Positions 46,628 to 58,150 of a stretch of DNA of 64,000 bases are shown here, piece after piece (the first letter of the stretch is position 1; each line of letters begins with the position of its first letter). The notes beneath the pieces were generated by a model that was not told the origin of the DNA, searched no databases, and saw nothing but the letters and a program-made list of their open reading frames with translations. The translations under genes and the position numbers were made by a program. The DNA comes from Hygrocybe punicea (Eukaryota; Basidiomycota; Agaricomycetes; Agaricales; Hygrophoraceae): positions 4,402,001 through 4,466,000 of the forward strand of contig OY744464.1 of the NCBI GenBank assembly GCA_963556145.1, in the 5' to 3' direction.

Positions 46628-49600
46628 TCACTTCTTCTGGTCAGCGTAAGGGTTGACGCTGTATACCTTGATGACAGGGGGACTCTTGGTGAGGTCAGCC
46701 GTGACGATGACCTGCGTCATTGAAGAACCGTTAACTAACTAACTATCTTGACGCAAACAACGTACCGGAACAGTCATTAACTCCCGTATATCCTGAATCT
46801 TGTGGCCAGAATTATTGATCCGCAGTCCTTCGAAATCCGGTTCAACTTTCGCAATCGACAAAAGTCTCTGTTTCGAGGTCTCCTTCTCCTTTCCGACATC
46901 GCTACGGCCCAAAACAATTTCGTCTTCATCGGCATCGTCTTCGTCAAACAAGGCCTTTTCATCGTGGACAGAGCGTGAGGCAACCTCCATCTTAAGCGCA
47001 TGCTGCTCGGCATTTTGCTTGACCTTCTTCAGATGCTCGTCGTCACTGTTTTCTGCCAGCCAGCTGATAACATCGCGGTTGGACCAGTAGATCTGGAGTG
47101 TGTGAGTATGCTCATCGTAAACATGATTCTGTGCAGGTGAGAATTCAGCAGATATAATTTGGAGCGGATTAAAGACGGACATCGATGGGCATTTGGTCAA
47201 CATGAACCCTCTTTTCTATGCCAAATTCAGGCACAAGAACATCAAACGCAGCATCCAGGACTCCCACAACCTTGGCTTGCCGCACAACAGGTCCATACCG
47301 CTGGGTCAGGTCAGAGATGAGAACACACAGGTACAAATGTGCTGATTGTTCCTGAGCAAGGCGAGCGGAATCTTTCTTGCTGTTGAAAGTTGCAAGTTCA
47401 GCCTCCCAGTCTGAACTCGGCGTGTTTGGATACATACATATTACATTGTTGTGCTACTTTGGCGACAGCATCACGATCCATGGTAAACTTAGGCTCTGTT
47501 GGGAGAATGAAGACTTAGTTAGAAGAACGGCAAGGTATATTGAACATACCTCCACCTTGTAGTATGGACTCCAGCTGACGATGCACGAGGATATCGGCGT
47601 ATCGCCGGATGGGCGAGGTGAAATGTGTATAGAGTGGTGTACTCAAGGCATAGTGGCCATACTTCGCAATGTCCAACATTCCAGCGCAAAAATACTTGGC
47701 TCGTTGAGTAGCCTTGAATGAAAGCAGCTCAAGTAATCGACGAGCGGCAAGATCCTGGATGGCATCGAATGACCGCATTAGAGCACCGGAGGATGAAATA
47801 TCCATTTTATATCCGAGACGCTCAGCTCGCTCGGCAAAAGCGGTCTACAACGGCTAGTGAGAAAGCGCAATGAAAGCCTGAAATGGACAACATACAAGGC
47901 GACGTTCGACCGGATTGTCATGACGCCGAAGGAGAGCCTGCTCTGGTAGATGTACGGCAATGTGTTGAGCAACTGCGATGTTAGTGAGCAGCATGAACTA
48001 CACCAAATTTATGAGTCTGGAGTGTGGCGAAAATAAAAATGAAAGTAACCTCTTCAACAAGTTCTTCCGAATCGGAATGCTCGTATCGTCCGCAATCTTG
48101 GGGCCGGCCATTCTCATCCAACTTGAACGACAGCTTAGCCAGACCAAGGCTGAGACAACCATTTTCAAATCGTTGTTGGCGCAGTCGTTTCGTAAGGCCA
48201 TCCAGAACTTTGATATCGTGTGCGATGTCCGCTGCGTCATGTTCCGGGGCAACTGGTATCCCACCGAGAACCTTGCCTTCAATCACATCTTGGGCATCTG
48301 GATACGCAAGTTTAGCAGCAGACCTGAAAAATCATTGAGCCAACTTGAAGTCTCGGGTCAGTTATAGATGTGAACCTGATGACTGTTTTGCCGAACCACT
48401 TCTTCACAACTTTCCCTTCTTTAGTAATCGTGAATATAACGGAAAAGGTGAGGCGGTCATGTCCGGGAACAAGACTGCAGAGTTGCTCGCAAAGGGTGGG
48501 CGGTAACATGGGAACAGAACGTTGGACGAGATATACACTGGTTGCTCGCTTGCGGGCGTCGCGATCCAAGGCAGTATTGGGCTTCACAAAGTACGAAACA
48601 TCGGCGATGTGCACACCGACATCATACGTACCATCTTCGTTGTGTTTAATGGAGAGAGCATCGTCCAAATCCCTGGATTGGTCAGGATCGATTGTAAAAA
48701 CTCGCTCGCTACGCAGGTCTTTGCGAATTTCCATCTCCCTGTCGGGAATTCTAATAAAATCATAAGTAGAGTGATAAGTTCCTGGAAGACAGTTAATCTC
48801 ACATCCATGGAATAGGTGGAAGACATTTGATTACGTTTTCCGTGAAGTCTTCCGTGGGAAAGTTGCAATCCTTAAGTAAAGCACTGGTCTCGACCTCGAT
48901 ATCGCCGATTGGTCCAAGTTCCTCGACCAATGTACCAAAGGGATGAAGAGAACTGATGGGCTACGGAAGGAAGACGGTGAATCGTTGCTCAGCAGAACAC
49001 GAAACTGAAAGGCCCACATGGCGCTTGATACAAGCAACGAATAATCTGTTGACGTACGCCTCTGAGTTTTGCACAAAGTCGGGAGGTGCCTGTTCCGTAG
49101 GAATAGCAATCAGAGGCACACGCTTGTCTGTCGGCTTGAACCAGACGATCTTGGGCCGTTCCACTGGTGTGCGTCTTGGCTCGTCACCGCGGTCACCTTC
49201 ACGCTCACGACGCTCGGCTTCTTGTTTCTCTTTCGTGGCTGCAGAAGACGGACGCAAGAGACCTAGAGTACCCGAAAACAATTGGCCAGGCATGCGCTCC
49301 ACAACTGCAACAACATGGCCGGCAAATTGAGGTTTTACTTCATCAGTGACCCTACCAAACTTCTGAGCATGATGTTAGTGAGGTAAGAACAAGTCTTACT
49401 CTTCATCTTCGAACAACATCAAACCCTGTCCCTCCACTTCAACGTCGTCCTTTTTCTTGTCATCTTTGCGTCCAATGTTAGATTTCAAGTCGTACGCAGC
49501 ATTTTCTTCCTTCTTCCTCTTCTTCTCCTCCTTCTCTTTCTTTGTACCCCACACCTCATCCACGTCAAGTAACTCGACGGCTACGATATCACCCTCGAGT

Positions 49601-51679
49601 GCACGATTACGATCTTTAGACCCACAAATATAGATGTCGGCATCCAATACTTCTGTGGCGACGTAGGCATCTGATCTATTCCGCTTGTTGACGCGAAGAA
49701 TACCGACGACAAGTTTTCCAGCGGCGAGAAGTGGGGGCAACGAGGCCTGAGGAAGATAAGGGGCGAATAAGGATTTGCGTTGCGGTTGGCTAGACTGTTG
49801 TTGGAGCTGTGACTGAAACTGTTGCTGTTGTTGTTGAAGTAGATTCATGCCACCAAGACCAAGGCCCATCATATTCGCAGCCATCATGTTGGGAAGCATA
49901 TTGGGGAAGCTAAACGACGGCATCTTGTGGTGATGTCCACCAGCAGCGGCGCGGAATTGCTGGAGACTTTGGAGTTGTGCCTGCGCCTGTGCAAGATCAG
50001 CAGCAAATGCGTTGTTGCCTTGCCCTTGAACGCCGCCCACACCTCCATCTGACATGTTATCGGTATGAATGCCGAATTGTAATGCAAAGTAGGACTCACT
50101 AATACGCCAACTCGAGTCGGCACGAGAAACTTGTCTAGAGTGGCCTCCAAAGGGAGGAGGCACAAATCCATCATCGAACCCATCCTGGCCTGGAAATCCG
50201 TTGCTATAACTGATTGATCCTAAGCTAGGTTGCACGCCCGCCTTGTTAACGACATTGACGCTGTGTCTTCGACCATGTCCTCGCGGAACACCTTGCGGTT
50301 GACTTTCCATTCCAAGGTTGAGCCCACCCAGGTTTCCAAACTGACCCATAGGATTCTGCGGTCCGCCGAATGCGTTTACAGTACCAGCACCAACACCCAT
50401 AGGAATAGTGCTCTGAACGCGCCTGTGGGCTGCTCCCCGAGTAGGAGCAAGTCCAGGCGTCTGGAAGGACAAGACCTGATTGGAGGCGAGTTGCTGCTGA
50501 TAGAGGGCCTGTTGCTGTTGTTGCAGAGCTTCTATCTTGTTTTGGATAGCAATCTACAAAGAAGGTCACCAAGTTTGTAATGAATGAGAAAAACCAATAT
50601 ACCTGCTCTGCCATTATGCCTGTGATCTCACCGCTGTCCGTCTTTCTGTGAGTGGGCTCGTGAACGATGTGTTCTGGTTGAAAGTTGGGCTGATGTTGCT
50701 GCTGCTGAGGGAACTGGAAGCCAACATCCTCCTCGTTAATGGGAGGGCCCATCGGGACGCTCGAACTGGCACGCCTCCTGGCTCCAAACATAAAATTAGG
50801 GGCAAGTTGTGGGCGTCCAGAGGGGCCGATAGCATCTCCTTGATCCTGTTGGGCCAAGGCGACAAAACGGGGGGCCATGAAGCTCTGAGATTGCGAACGA
50901 GGCTGGTGTCCAGGAGGTTGATAGAAACTGTCCTGAATCTCCCCATCCTCGATTGAGGCGTTTCCTGGGCCGTCTTCAGCATCTTCAATCATAGCTCCAA
51001 GATGAGGAGAGAAGGAATTGAAATTGCTGGAGAATGTTGACGGGCCCAAGGATGCAGCCTTGCGATGCTTTGGGTCAATAAGATTTGACCCAGGATAAGC
51101 TACTGCACCGGGCTGAAAAATAGGAGCATTAGAAGGAAGGTTGGAGGAATGTATGTGGGGAGCGGATGCTGCCGGTGGAAAATTGTTGGCAGGCGCGGGT
51201 GAGACTGGGGATGCCGTCTTCAGGTCTGCAATTACCCTCTGAAGCGACGATAGTGCTGCACTTGCTTCAGCAGTTGCAGCAGGACCCGGAGAGGATGACG
51301 GCTTATTGGAAGTTGGTTCCTTCCCGTTATTGCTCCCTTGGCGTCCGCCTTGAGCAACGGAAGACTGGACTTTCCGAATACCGGAACGTCCGCCACTACC
51401 AGCTCCACCACTTTGATTCTTGTTACGCTGATCCGATTTCCTCTCGGATCCCTTCCTGGACGTTGTGTCAGAGCCGGATTCAGCTGCATTTAAGGACGGA
51501 TTTGGAGCCTTCTTGGTACTGGTCCTGGATGACGGTCTAGGATTACCTTGTGTTCCAGACGTTGACCTTTGATTGGAAGCGTTCTTCTTGGATGTGCGGC
51601 TAGCACCAGAGGCAGTTTTCTTCTCGTCCTTCTTGACTGAATTCGGAGGTTTCGGCTGAGGCGTGATTTCGTCCGTCAT
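46628..51679 (-). CDS. SSD1: SSD1/DIS3L2-like RNB-domain RNA-binding protein
   Basis: Fungal Ssd1 binds mRNAs for cell-wall proteins and is related to the exonuclease Dis3L2. The ATG at 51679 opens a long Ser/Gln/Asn-rich disordered region with poly-Q near 49825. Two cold-shock domains follow ([58 protein letters not shown]). The RNB domain starts at [18 protein letters not shown] and has [40 protein letters not shown] and [20 protein letters not shown]. An S1-like end ([19 protein letters not shown]) leads to [20 protein letters not shown] and TGA at 46628. The order fits SSD1/Dis3L2. In the aspartate cluster all Asp are kept, unlike yeast Ssd1, which is a pseudonuclease. More than ten exons. 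Confidence 0.93.
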
Positions 51680-52108
51680 ATCGGTCGTAATGTAGAAAAG
51701 AGTAGAGTTTTGTGAAGATTTTTTTTGGTTTTTGGTTTTCTACCGTTTGAGTGTCCTGGCAAAAAATGGCAATGAGCAGATGCCGGTGGGGGACAGGCCC
51801 TGCAAACCTGCAAGTTTGAAAAGTTTGAGAGAGCTGAATTGAATGGCTTTGCCCTGCGGGGCGAGTGAGGTTCTGGAGTGAATGCCGTGCGTTGGCGTAC
51901 GCGTGCTGGTCGTAGTGAAGATGAAAAGGACGGCTATGCAAAAGGCATCAACTGTCTATTATATTTCTTATGTCCCACGCTTTACCAAGCGTGCCTTGGC
52001 GCCTAAATTCTTCCGGAGGCTCGTGCACCAGCAGACATATTTATTGGTATTGGTTGCACTATCGTACTAGTCGTAGATGATGTCTACAGATATCAGCCAT
52101 TGGTATCA
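51680..52108. other. Intergenic region between SSD1-like start and IDH2 stop
   Basis: The 429 bp on the minus strand serve as the SSD1-like promoter and IDH2 3' UTR. No coding frame or RNA gene seen. Confidence 0.4.
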
Positions 52109-53879
52109 TCAGGCCTGGCGAAGCTTGTCGACTATGGTATTAGTGTATTCAACAGTCGAGGCTTTCCCTCCCAAGTCGCCCGTGATACTCTTTCCTTCAG
52201 AAATAGTCTGAAAACATACTGAATTAGCAAAATGAACTACAAACGACATATGGCGCACCGTAAGGGCAGCTTTCTCGATATTGTTCGCATGATCAAATAG
52301 TTTCATGTGTCTGTGCGTTTAGCCTGTCAACCTTCGGATCCCAGGTGACGATTCTTCTGGACAAACCTCAACATCATCAAAGATGAAAGAAGGAGTGCAG
52401 TGGGATTGGCGAGGCCTTTGCCTGTTCCGAACTAAAGGTGAAACGAAAAGCCACAAGTAGGTTTCTAGACTCGCCCACCTGCAATGTCTGGTGCGGAGCC
52501 ATGCACAGCCTCAAATATGGAGGCGTCCTAAGCGGTTTATAAGACTGACGAGTCCGAAGAAAAGGGAAATCGCACGTACACGTCCAATGTTACCAGAAGG
52601 GGTGAGACCCAAACCCCCAATCAGTCCAGCGCACATGTCAGAAAGAATGTCTCCGTATAAATTAGGCATAACCATAACTCGGTCTGAAAAAGGCCTTGGA
52701 TTGGTGACAATATGGAGACAGACCCGATCAAGTAGGTCCTCGTCGTAAGAAACATCTGGGAACTCCTTTGAGACTTGACGGCAAGCGGACAAGAACATGC
52801 CATCGGACATTTTCCTTTGACACAAGTAAAAATTTGCCACACATGAATGGTGGAAAACGAGGCGCACATGATATTCGCCTTGTGCACCGCTGTCACTCGT
52901 TTTCTGCCACTGGATTGGGCATAGTGAAAAGCGTAGCGAGCAACACGTTCTGATGCATCCCAAGTGATAAGCTTGATAGATTGCACGACTCCGTCTATAA
53001 CCTGCACACAGAGGCATGGTAAGACTATGAAGTTGCACTTCATCAAAAGGATACCTCGTGTTCGATACCGGAATACTCTCCCTCAGTATTTTCCCGAATT
53101 AAGACTGTATCAACGTTATCGTATGGGGTTTTGAAGCCCTTGATCGAAACACAAGGTCGAACATTGGCAAAAAGATTGAATGTCCTTCGCAGAGTCAAGT
53201 TCAATGATACGTGACCTTTGCCAACTAATGGGAGGTTGTTATTCAGGGCCAATCAGAACCAGTCGGGAATTAACTGACTCGGAGTTGCCAGCGGGCCTGT
53301 CCAATATACATGATTGTAATGTTCTCAGTGCGGACTTGGCACTGAGACACACCTTTCAAAGCAATCGTGTTTCTTTTCACTGACTGAATAGCATTTTCGG
53401 GAATGACCGTCTTTCCACCTTTTAAAACTGGTGTCACGCTAACTTCTTCCCATTGAATAGGAACCTAAATCAGGACATCAAGCCAGAATAACACCGGACA
53501 GAATGTCATTTGCATACCCCGGCAGCTATGTAAATATCTTTGACAGCTTGACTGATTTCTGGCCCAATACCTGAACAGTGGATGAGTGTCAACTGCGAGT
53601 TATGAATGGCTCTATGACTCGCCATCTCCGGGTATTAAAGTCACAGTGTACTTTCCCTAATAAGAATTTTCAATGCGTTGACGATGTGATGAAGGGTGGC
53701 CGTGGAAAACGAACATTGCTGCCCTTCTGACCAGCGAATGCAGCTGTGGGTGCAGCGGAGGCATATCGGCGGAGGACCTGAAAAAAATAAGCCCAACATC
53801 CATCGCGCATGGCGTCGGCACTGACTTGTGACCGCAATGTGCCTTGCACAATGCCAGCGAGTGGCCGAGCAGTCAACAT
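52109..53879 (-). CDS. IDH2: NAD-dependent isocitrate dehydrogenase, regulatory/catalytic subunit 2, mitochondrial
   Basis: IDH oxidises isocitrate to 2-oxoglutarate in the Krebs cycle; the fungal enzyme is an octamer of Idh1 and Idh2. Exon 1 ([18 protein letters not shown] at 53879) and exon 2 ([20 protein letters not shown]) give a mitochondrial presequence. The core reads [19 protein letters not shown], then [40 protein letters not shown] and [17 protein letters not shown], then [17 protein letters not shown] and [20 protein letters not shown]. These are the substrate-binding Ser/Arg set, the Lys and Asp of the dehydrogenase family, and the metal-binding YGDILSD. The C-terminal exons end [14 protein letters not shown]. 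About nine exons; the intron at 53571-53622 uses a GC donor (GATG/GCGAGT). Confidence 0.95.
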
Positions 53880-53984
53880 GGAGTAGGTGTGTATTTTTTT
53901 TCCATTAATTACCTCTTTCAAATTGAAGGATTTGTATCACGTGACGAAAAGAACACGAAACTATGCAACTGAACTATCTTGATA

Positions 53985-54843
53985 TCAGCTCAGAAGACCG
54001 TTCAGTTGCTCTCTATACTTCTCCATGGCCCTTTCTGTTTCTTCCTCTTCCAATTTGTCTTGCAATGACTGACATGGACTGATCAGCGAATACCCACATT
54101 GAAGGCATGTACATAATTACCGGAAGTTCCGTCCCAGCGGAGCGTGCTTCGCCCAATTTTCCATTCGTAAGCTCGAATAGCACCTTGTCAATTTCTGCGT
54201 CTGCTTCCTCCTCTATCTCTTCCTCGTCGTCCATGCCCAGTGTGTCTTCCAACATTTCTTCCATGACACCTGCCTGTTCGCCAAAATAACTTTAGTCAAA
54301 AATGCATCCAACGAGTCACAAACCTTTGTCATCTCCATGCTCAATTCCCGCATCGTCCGACTGATCTGAGGCAGCTTGACCAGGGCGTTTGAAAGCTTCA
54401 TGATCTCCGTAGATTTCTTGAGAGAGCCCGTCACCTTAATCATCGCTGCATGTTGTGGAGACCACCATGAATTTCATTTCACAGATGTGTGACATTCACC
54501 TACCCATTTGTTGCGACAACTGTGTCCCGATTGATCCTAATCGAGCCTTGCTCACAGACAAGCGATCTTTCTGCTTATGACTCCTCACAACCTCCTTCGC
54601 CAGAATCCGCGCTGACGTTACATCTCCCTTGGTTGCCAGTTGTTTGACAGATTGCCGTGCTTTACTTGTCGCCAGATCGAGCTAAAAACGAGTCAATGCT
54701 TTGAAGTCGACTGGTCAGTATCCAATACCAACCTGCCTCATTTCCCGATCAAGTAGACGAGATTCTGCACGCAACTTTGATTGCCATGCTCGTACTTTCT
54801 CCTCGGGCGTTGGTCCATACAGAAAGCGATTGATGGTTTGCAT
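53985..54843 (-). CDS. VPS24: ESCRT-III subunit VPS24/CHMP3
   Basis: Vps24 is an ESCRT-III subunit that caps and remodels Snf7 filaments in multivesicular body sorting. Five exons join in phase: MQTINRFLYGPTPEEKVRAW with RLLDREMRQ; LDLATSKARQSVKQLATKGD, VTSARILAKEVVRSHKQKDR and LSVSKARLGSIGTQLSQQMA; MIKVTGSLKKSTEIMKLSNA and LPQISRTMRELSMEMTK; AGVMEEMLEDTLGMDDEEEI; and SLQDKLEEEETERAMEKYRE ending LNGLLS. The basic N-terminal half and acidic C-terminal half are typical of Snf7-family proteins. The GVMEEMLEDT segment is the family hallmark. The acidic region before the last exon, and the last helix, lie where the Vps4-binding motif should be. It lies 105 bp upstream of IDH2 on the same strand. 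Confidence 0.93.
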
Positions 54844-55049
54844 AGACGAGAGAACTTCCACTCTCACGTGTTCGGTGACTGTTATTTGTTATTCATGTGA
54901 CATATGCGCAGCCGTCACGTATAGTAATAATTGATTCAGAAAGACATTGTTTCGATATCCTACCGCTAGTCAGTACTTGCGCGCATATGTCATGAATGGC
55001 AGAAAGATCGGAATGAAGAAAAAAAAATACATTTGACCTTTTCCCTAGC

Positions 55050-58041
55050 CTAGGGACTCCTCTGCTGTATCTGATTCACCAAAGCTTCCCAATATTTCCA
55101 ATCTGAACCATCGGAGCCAACTAGGAGACGGGGGTCACAGCCTGGGGTCGCTGGTGCAGTCCCAACCCAACCCAGAAAGTCAGCCCCACCAGGACCACCC
55201 CACGAAACGCCGGTAGTTCCAAAGGGCCCTTCAAAAGTCGGGCCGTTACTGACGGTGTTGCACCAGTGATCTAAGAGAGACTGAGCAGCAGATTCGTCTT
55301 CAGTACTTGGACTGCCAGACGTCGCAGGCGACGAAGAATATCCTTCTCCAAGTGAGTGGTGTTGTAGCCGTTGGAATGTCGATAAATGAGGTATATAGGT
55401 ACCATCAGTAGAAAAGGGTACCAACGGAGATGCGAGTGGCGAAGACCCCAACCCTGTGGCGTCTTTACTACCAGCAGACGAGAATGGTGACCTAGATGAC
55501 TGTTGCAATTCCAACAGCAAATGAGCGTCTGGAGGTTGACCGACGTCCTTATTAGGCGCATGGTCTGCAACCACACGGTTTCCCGGCTTTGTGATGGAGC
55601 CGTCTTCCATTTGAGATGCTTTCGTTTTAAGGAATCCAATGATCTTTAGCTCCCTCCGGGTTGTTTCGTCCAAATCTCGAACCCCCTCGTGATCTTTCAT
55701 GAACCCGTCCAAAATGGCATGCATGGAATCTGCGTCTTCCCCCATTGGCTCAAGGACAAGATAAATTCCGCTGATCATAGCGGTTTGGAACTCTCGATAA
55801 GCATTGCTCAGCGAATCTCGAGCTTCTTTGAGCATTGATGCTCGGAAGGCCTCCCGAATTTCAAAGTCTTTCATGGCTGACTCAAAGCAAGCATTTCTGG
55901 AATGACGATAACGATCTGAGCGGAGTCGTCGTAGGAGGTAAGGGCGATGTAGGCTGATTCTAACGAACCAGATTTCCGTAATGAGAAGAAACCGATGAAC
56001 TCGGATATAATTCGATGATTCGTCGAGTGATGTGTCAGGATGGAGAGAGAAGCACGGGGGAAGATTGCTGACAAATGACATAAGCTCGTCGTCTAGCGCC
56101 AAGACATCTGAATAGTGTCTAGGGGTTCGTACTTGTTGAAAATGGTGTACCATGCGACCAATTATAGCTGCTAGAGCGTGTCGAAGAATGACGAATGTCA
56201 TGGAGGTGGGACTGGAAAGTGATGGTGGGTTGCAAAGTTGAGCCGCGGACGATTCATCGTCGATGTTAAGAGGAGGTAATGTCGATGTGTAATCGTCCTG
56301 TATCGCATTAGGTCTCCCCAGAGCGAGCGCATAGGAGCGGTCGGCATGATACAGATACGACCTAAAATCATGTTATTACGACAGATATGAAAGTCATAGG
56401 TAAATTACCAGATACGACGCCGATATTCAACTTGAGCTGGGTCCATTCCCTGGCTAAAAGTTATGTGTCAAGTGATTAATAAGCAGCAAAATGCTGACCA
56501 TGGTAGATCCATCCCGGTGAAGGCCAAGAGCTTGAGCAGTTCTAACCGCTGCACCTAACTGACTCCAACACTCGGTGATGCGACGGTCAAATGTAAGAAA
56601 GCGAGCACTCTGAGGATCACTTAGTAAAATTTGATGTGAGTTTTCATTGCCACCCACCAGAAGTCGGGTAAGGACAACGTCGAGCGAATCGGGTTGTATC
56701 GCAGCAGCAATCAAAAGGGACCGTCGAGCTACAGAAAACTATTCAGCAGCATTCCAGATTTACAAGGATGGCTCACAAGACCAGTAATATCGCAAAGAAT
56801 TTATTCTCCTTGCACGAGAATCGCCAGCCAGGTGCTCTGGCGCTAACCTCACGGCAATTGCAAGGACCACGAACAACAAGGGGAGGAAGCGAACGTCGTT
56901 TGGGTTAGTCCCAATGCCATTCGAACATATGGAGCTGTATGCGGCACGGAAGTCACGTTCTGAGACGGGATAACGAGTCCAATTTCTAGTTGGTGGGTAT
57001 GGTGGGTATGGTGTCATGTACGATCCCCGAGATAGATGATTGACATACATGGAGTTAAAATAATAATCAATAAGCACATCCGAAAATCTCTGGGGGGGAA
57101 GTTCTTGAAGGAGTTCGGATATCTTATGAAGTGGAAGACCACACTCCTGCACAAGGCTATTTAGATTGTCGGATGGTTCCGAGTCTTGTTGGACAGAATC
57201 GATGAGGCTTGAAGCGTTCATGGTATTACTATGAAGTGTTTCGCTTGGGAACTTCGACACTGTCTCGGTTTGCGCCGGGGTACACGATCGCAGTTGACTA
57301 ACATTGATAATTTGCCGATCTTGACTTGCACTGGAACTAACGAAGTTCTGCAGCTACAAATTGATCATTACTAACACGAATGTCAAAAAAATACAGGCCT
57401 TACTTGTGCGAGGACTGGGGCTGGGGCAACACTTCCAGATGCACTATTTCCATACCACTTGCCACTTTGAAAGGAGCCTCCACTAGGATCTTGTTCCTGT
57501 GTCTGAGAGCGTTCGTCGTCATCCGGACACATGGACACAGAACGGTCCTCCCCTGGAGTGGCGTCGTCGGGAGTCCCTGGTACGCAGAACTGGGGCAATG
57601 CCGTCTCGACTATACGCTCCAACCTGGAAATTCGTGCATTAAGATCCTGTTCTGCTTTTCCTGGGGTATAAGCTTTGCATAACTCGGGGACTTTACGGGC
57701 AATGCACTACGCGACGTAAGTTCATAGAAGGTGAAGGATTCAGAAACAACTCAGACATGAGAACATGGCATCTCTCGGTTGCACTACATCGAACGATTGT
57801 GATCAGATGGACACAGTTACAAGCATAGGTTGAGTTTTGTTACTTTCTGTTTGCGACGATGGCATTCGCCGCATGAAAAGCTGCGATCGAAGTTAAGATG
57901 ACCGCCCTTATCTTCATCTTCCAATCCATACCTGACTCTGGTTCGTTGTTTTTTGGAAACAAAGCGGGGCTCCCCGTCTTCCACTTTTCTCCTCTTGGTG
58001 GGAGAAGAGATCGGTGACGCTGTAATAGTGGGCTTGACCAT
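55050..58041 (-). CDS. Zn2Cys6 fungal transcription factor
   Basis: A GAL4-type regulator. The N-terminus (MVKPTITASPISSPTKRRK, start at 58041) is followed by the binuclear zinc cluster, which is split by two introns and rebuilt as CGECHRRKQKCNREMPCSHC with the sixth Cys in IARKVPELCKAYTPG. The spacing C-x2-C-x6-C-x5-C-x2-C-x8-C fits the class. A leucine-type dimerisation helix follows (AEQDLNARISRLERIVETAL). The central fungal_trans domain has RFLPLLFVVLAIAVRLAPEH, LLVGGNENSHQIL, AVRTAQALGLHRDGS and EYRRRIWSYLYHADRSYALA. The C-terminal exon (55050-56201) is long and includes HRFLLITEIWFVRISLHRPY. It ends WEALVNQIQQRSP. The target pathway is unknown; no biosynthetic cluster surrounds it. It is head to head with MED17, 109 bp between ATGs. 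Confidence 0.9.
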
Positions 58042-58150
58042 CGATTTGCAGTCGAGAATCCGGGTCACGGTTCGAGTCACCGTAAGTATATTACTTATAG
58101 CTGTTTGTCACGTGCGCATTTTGCAGTAGGATCATCCAGATCGTCCTGAG

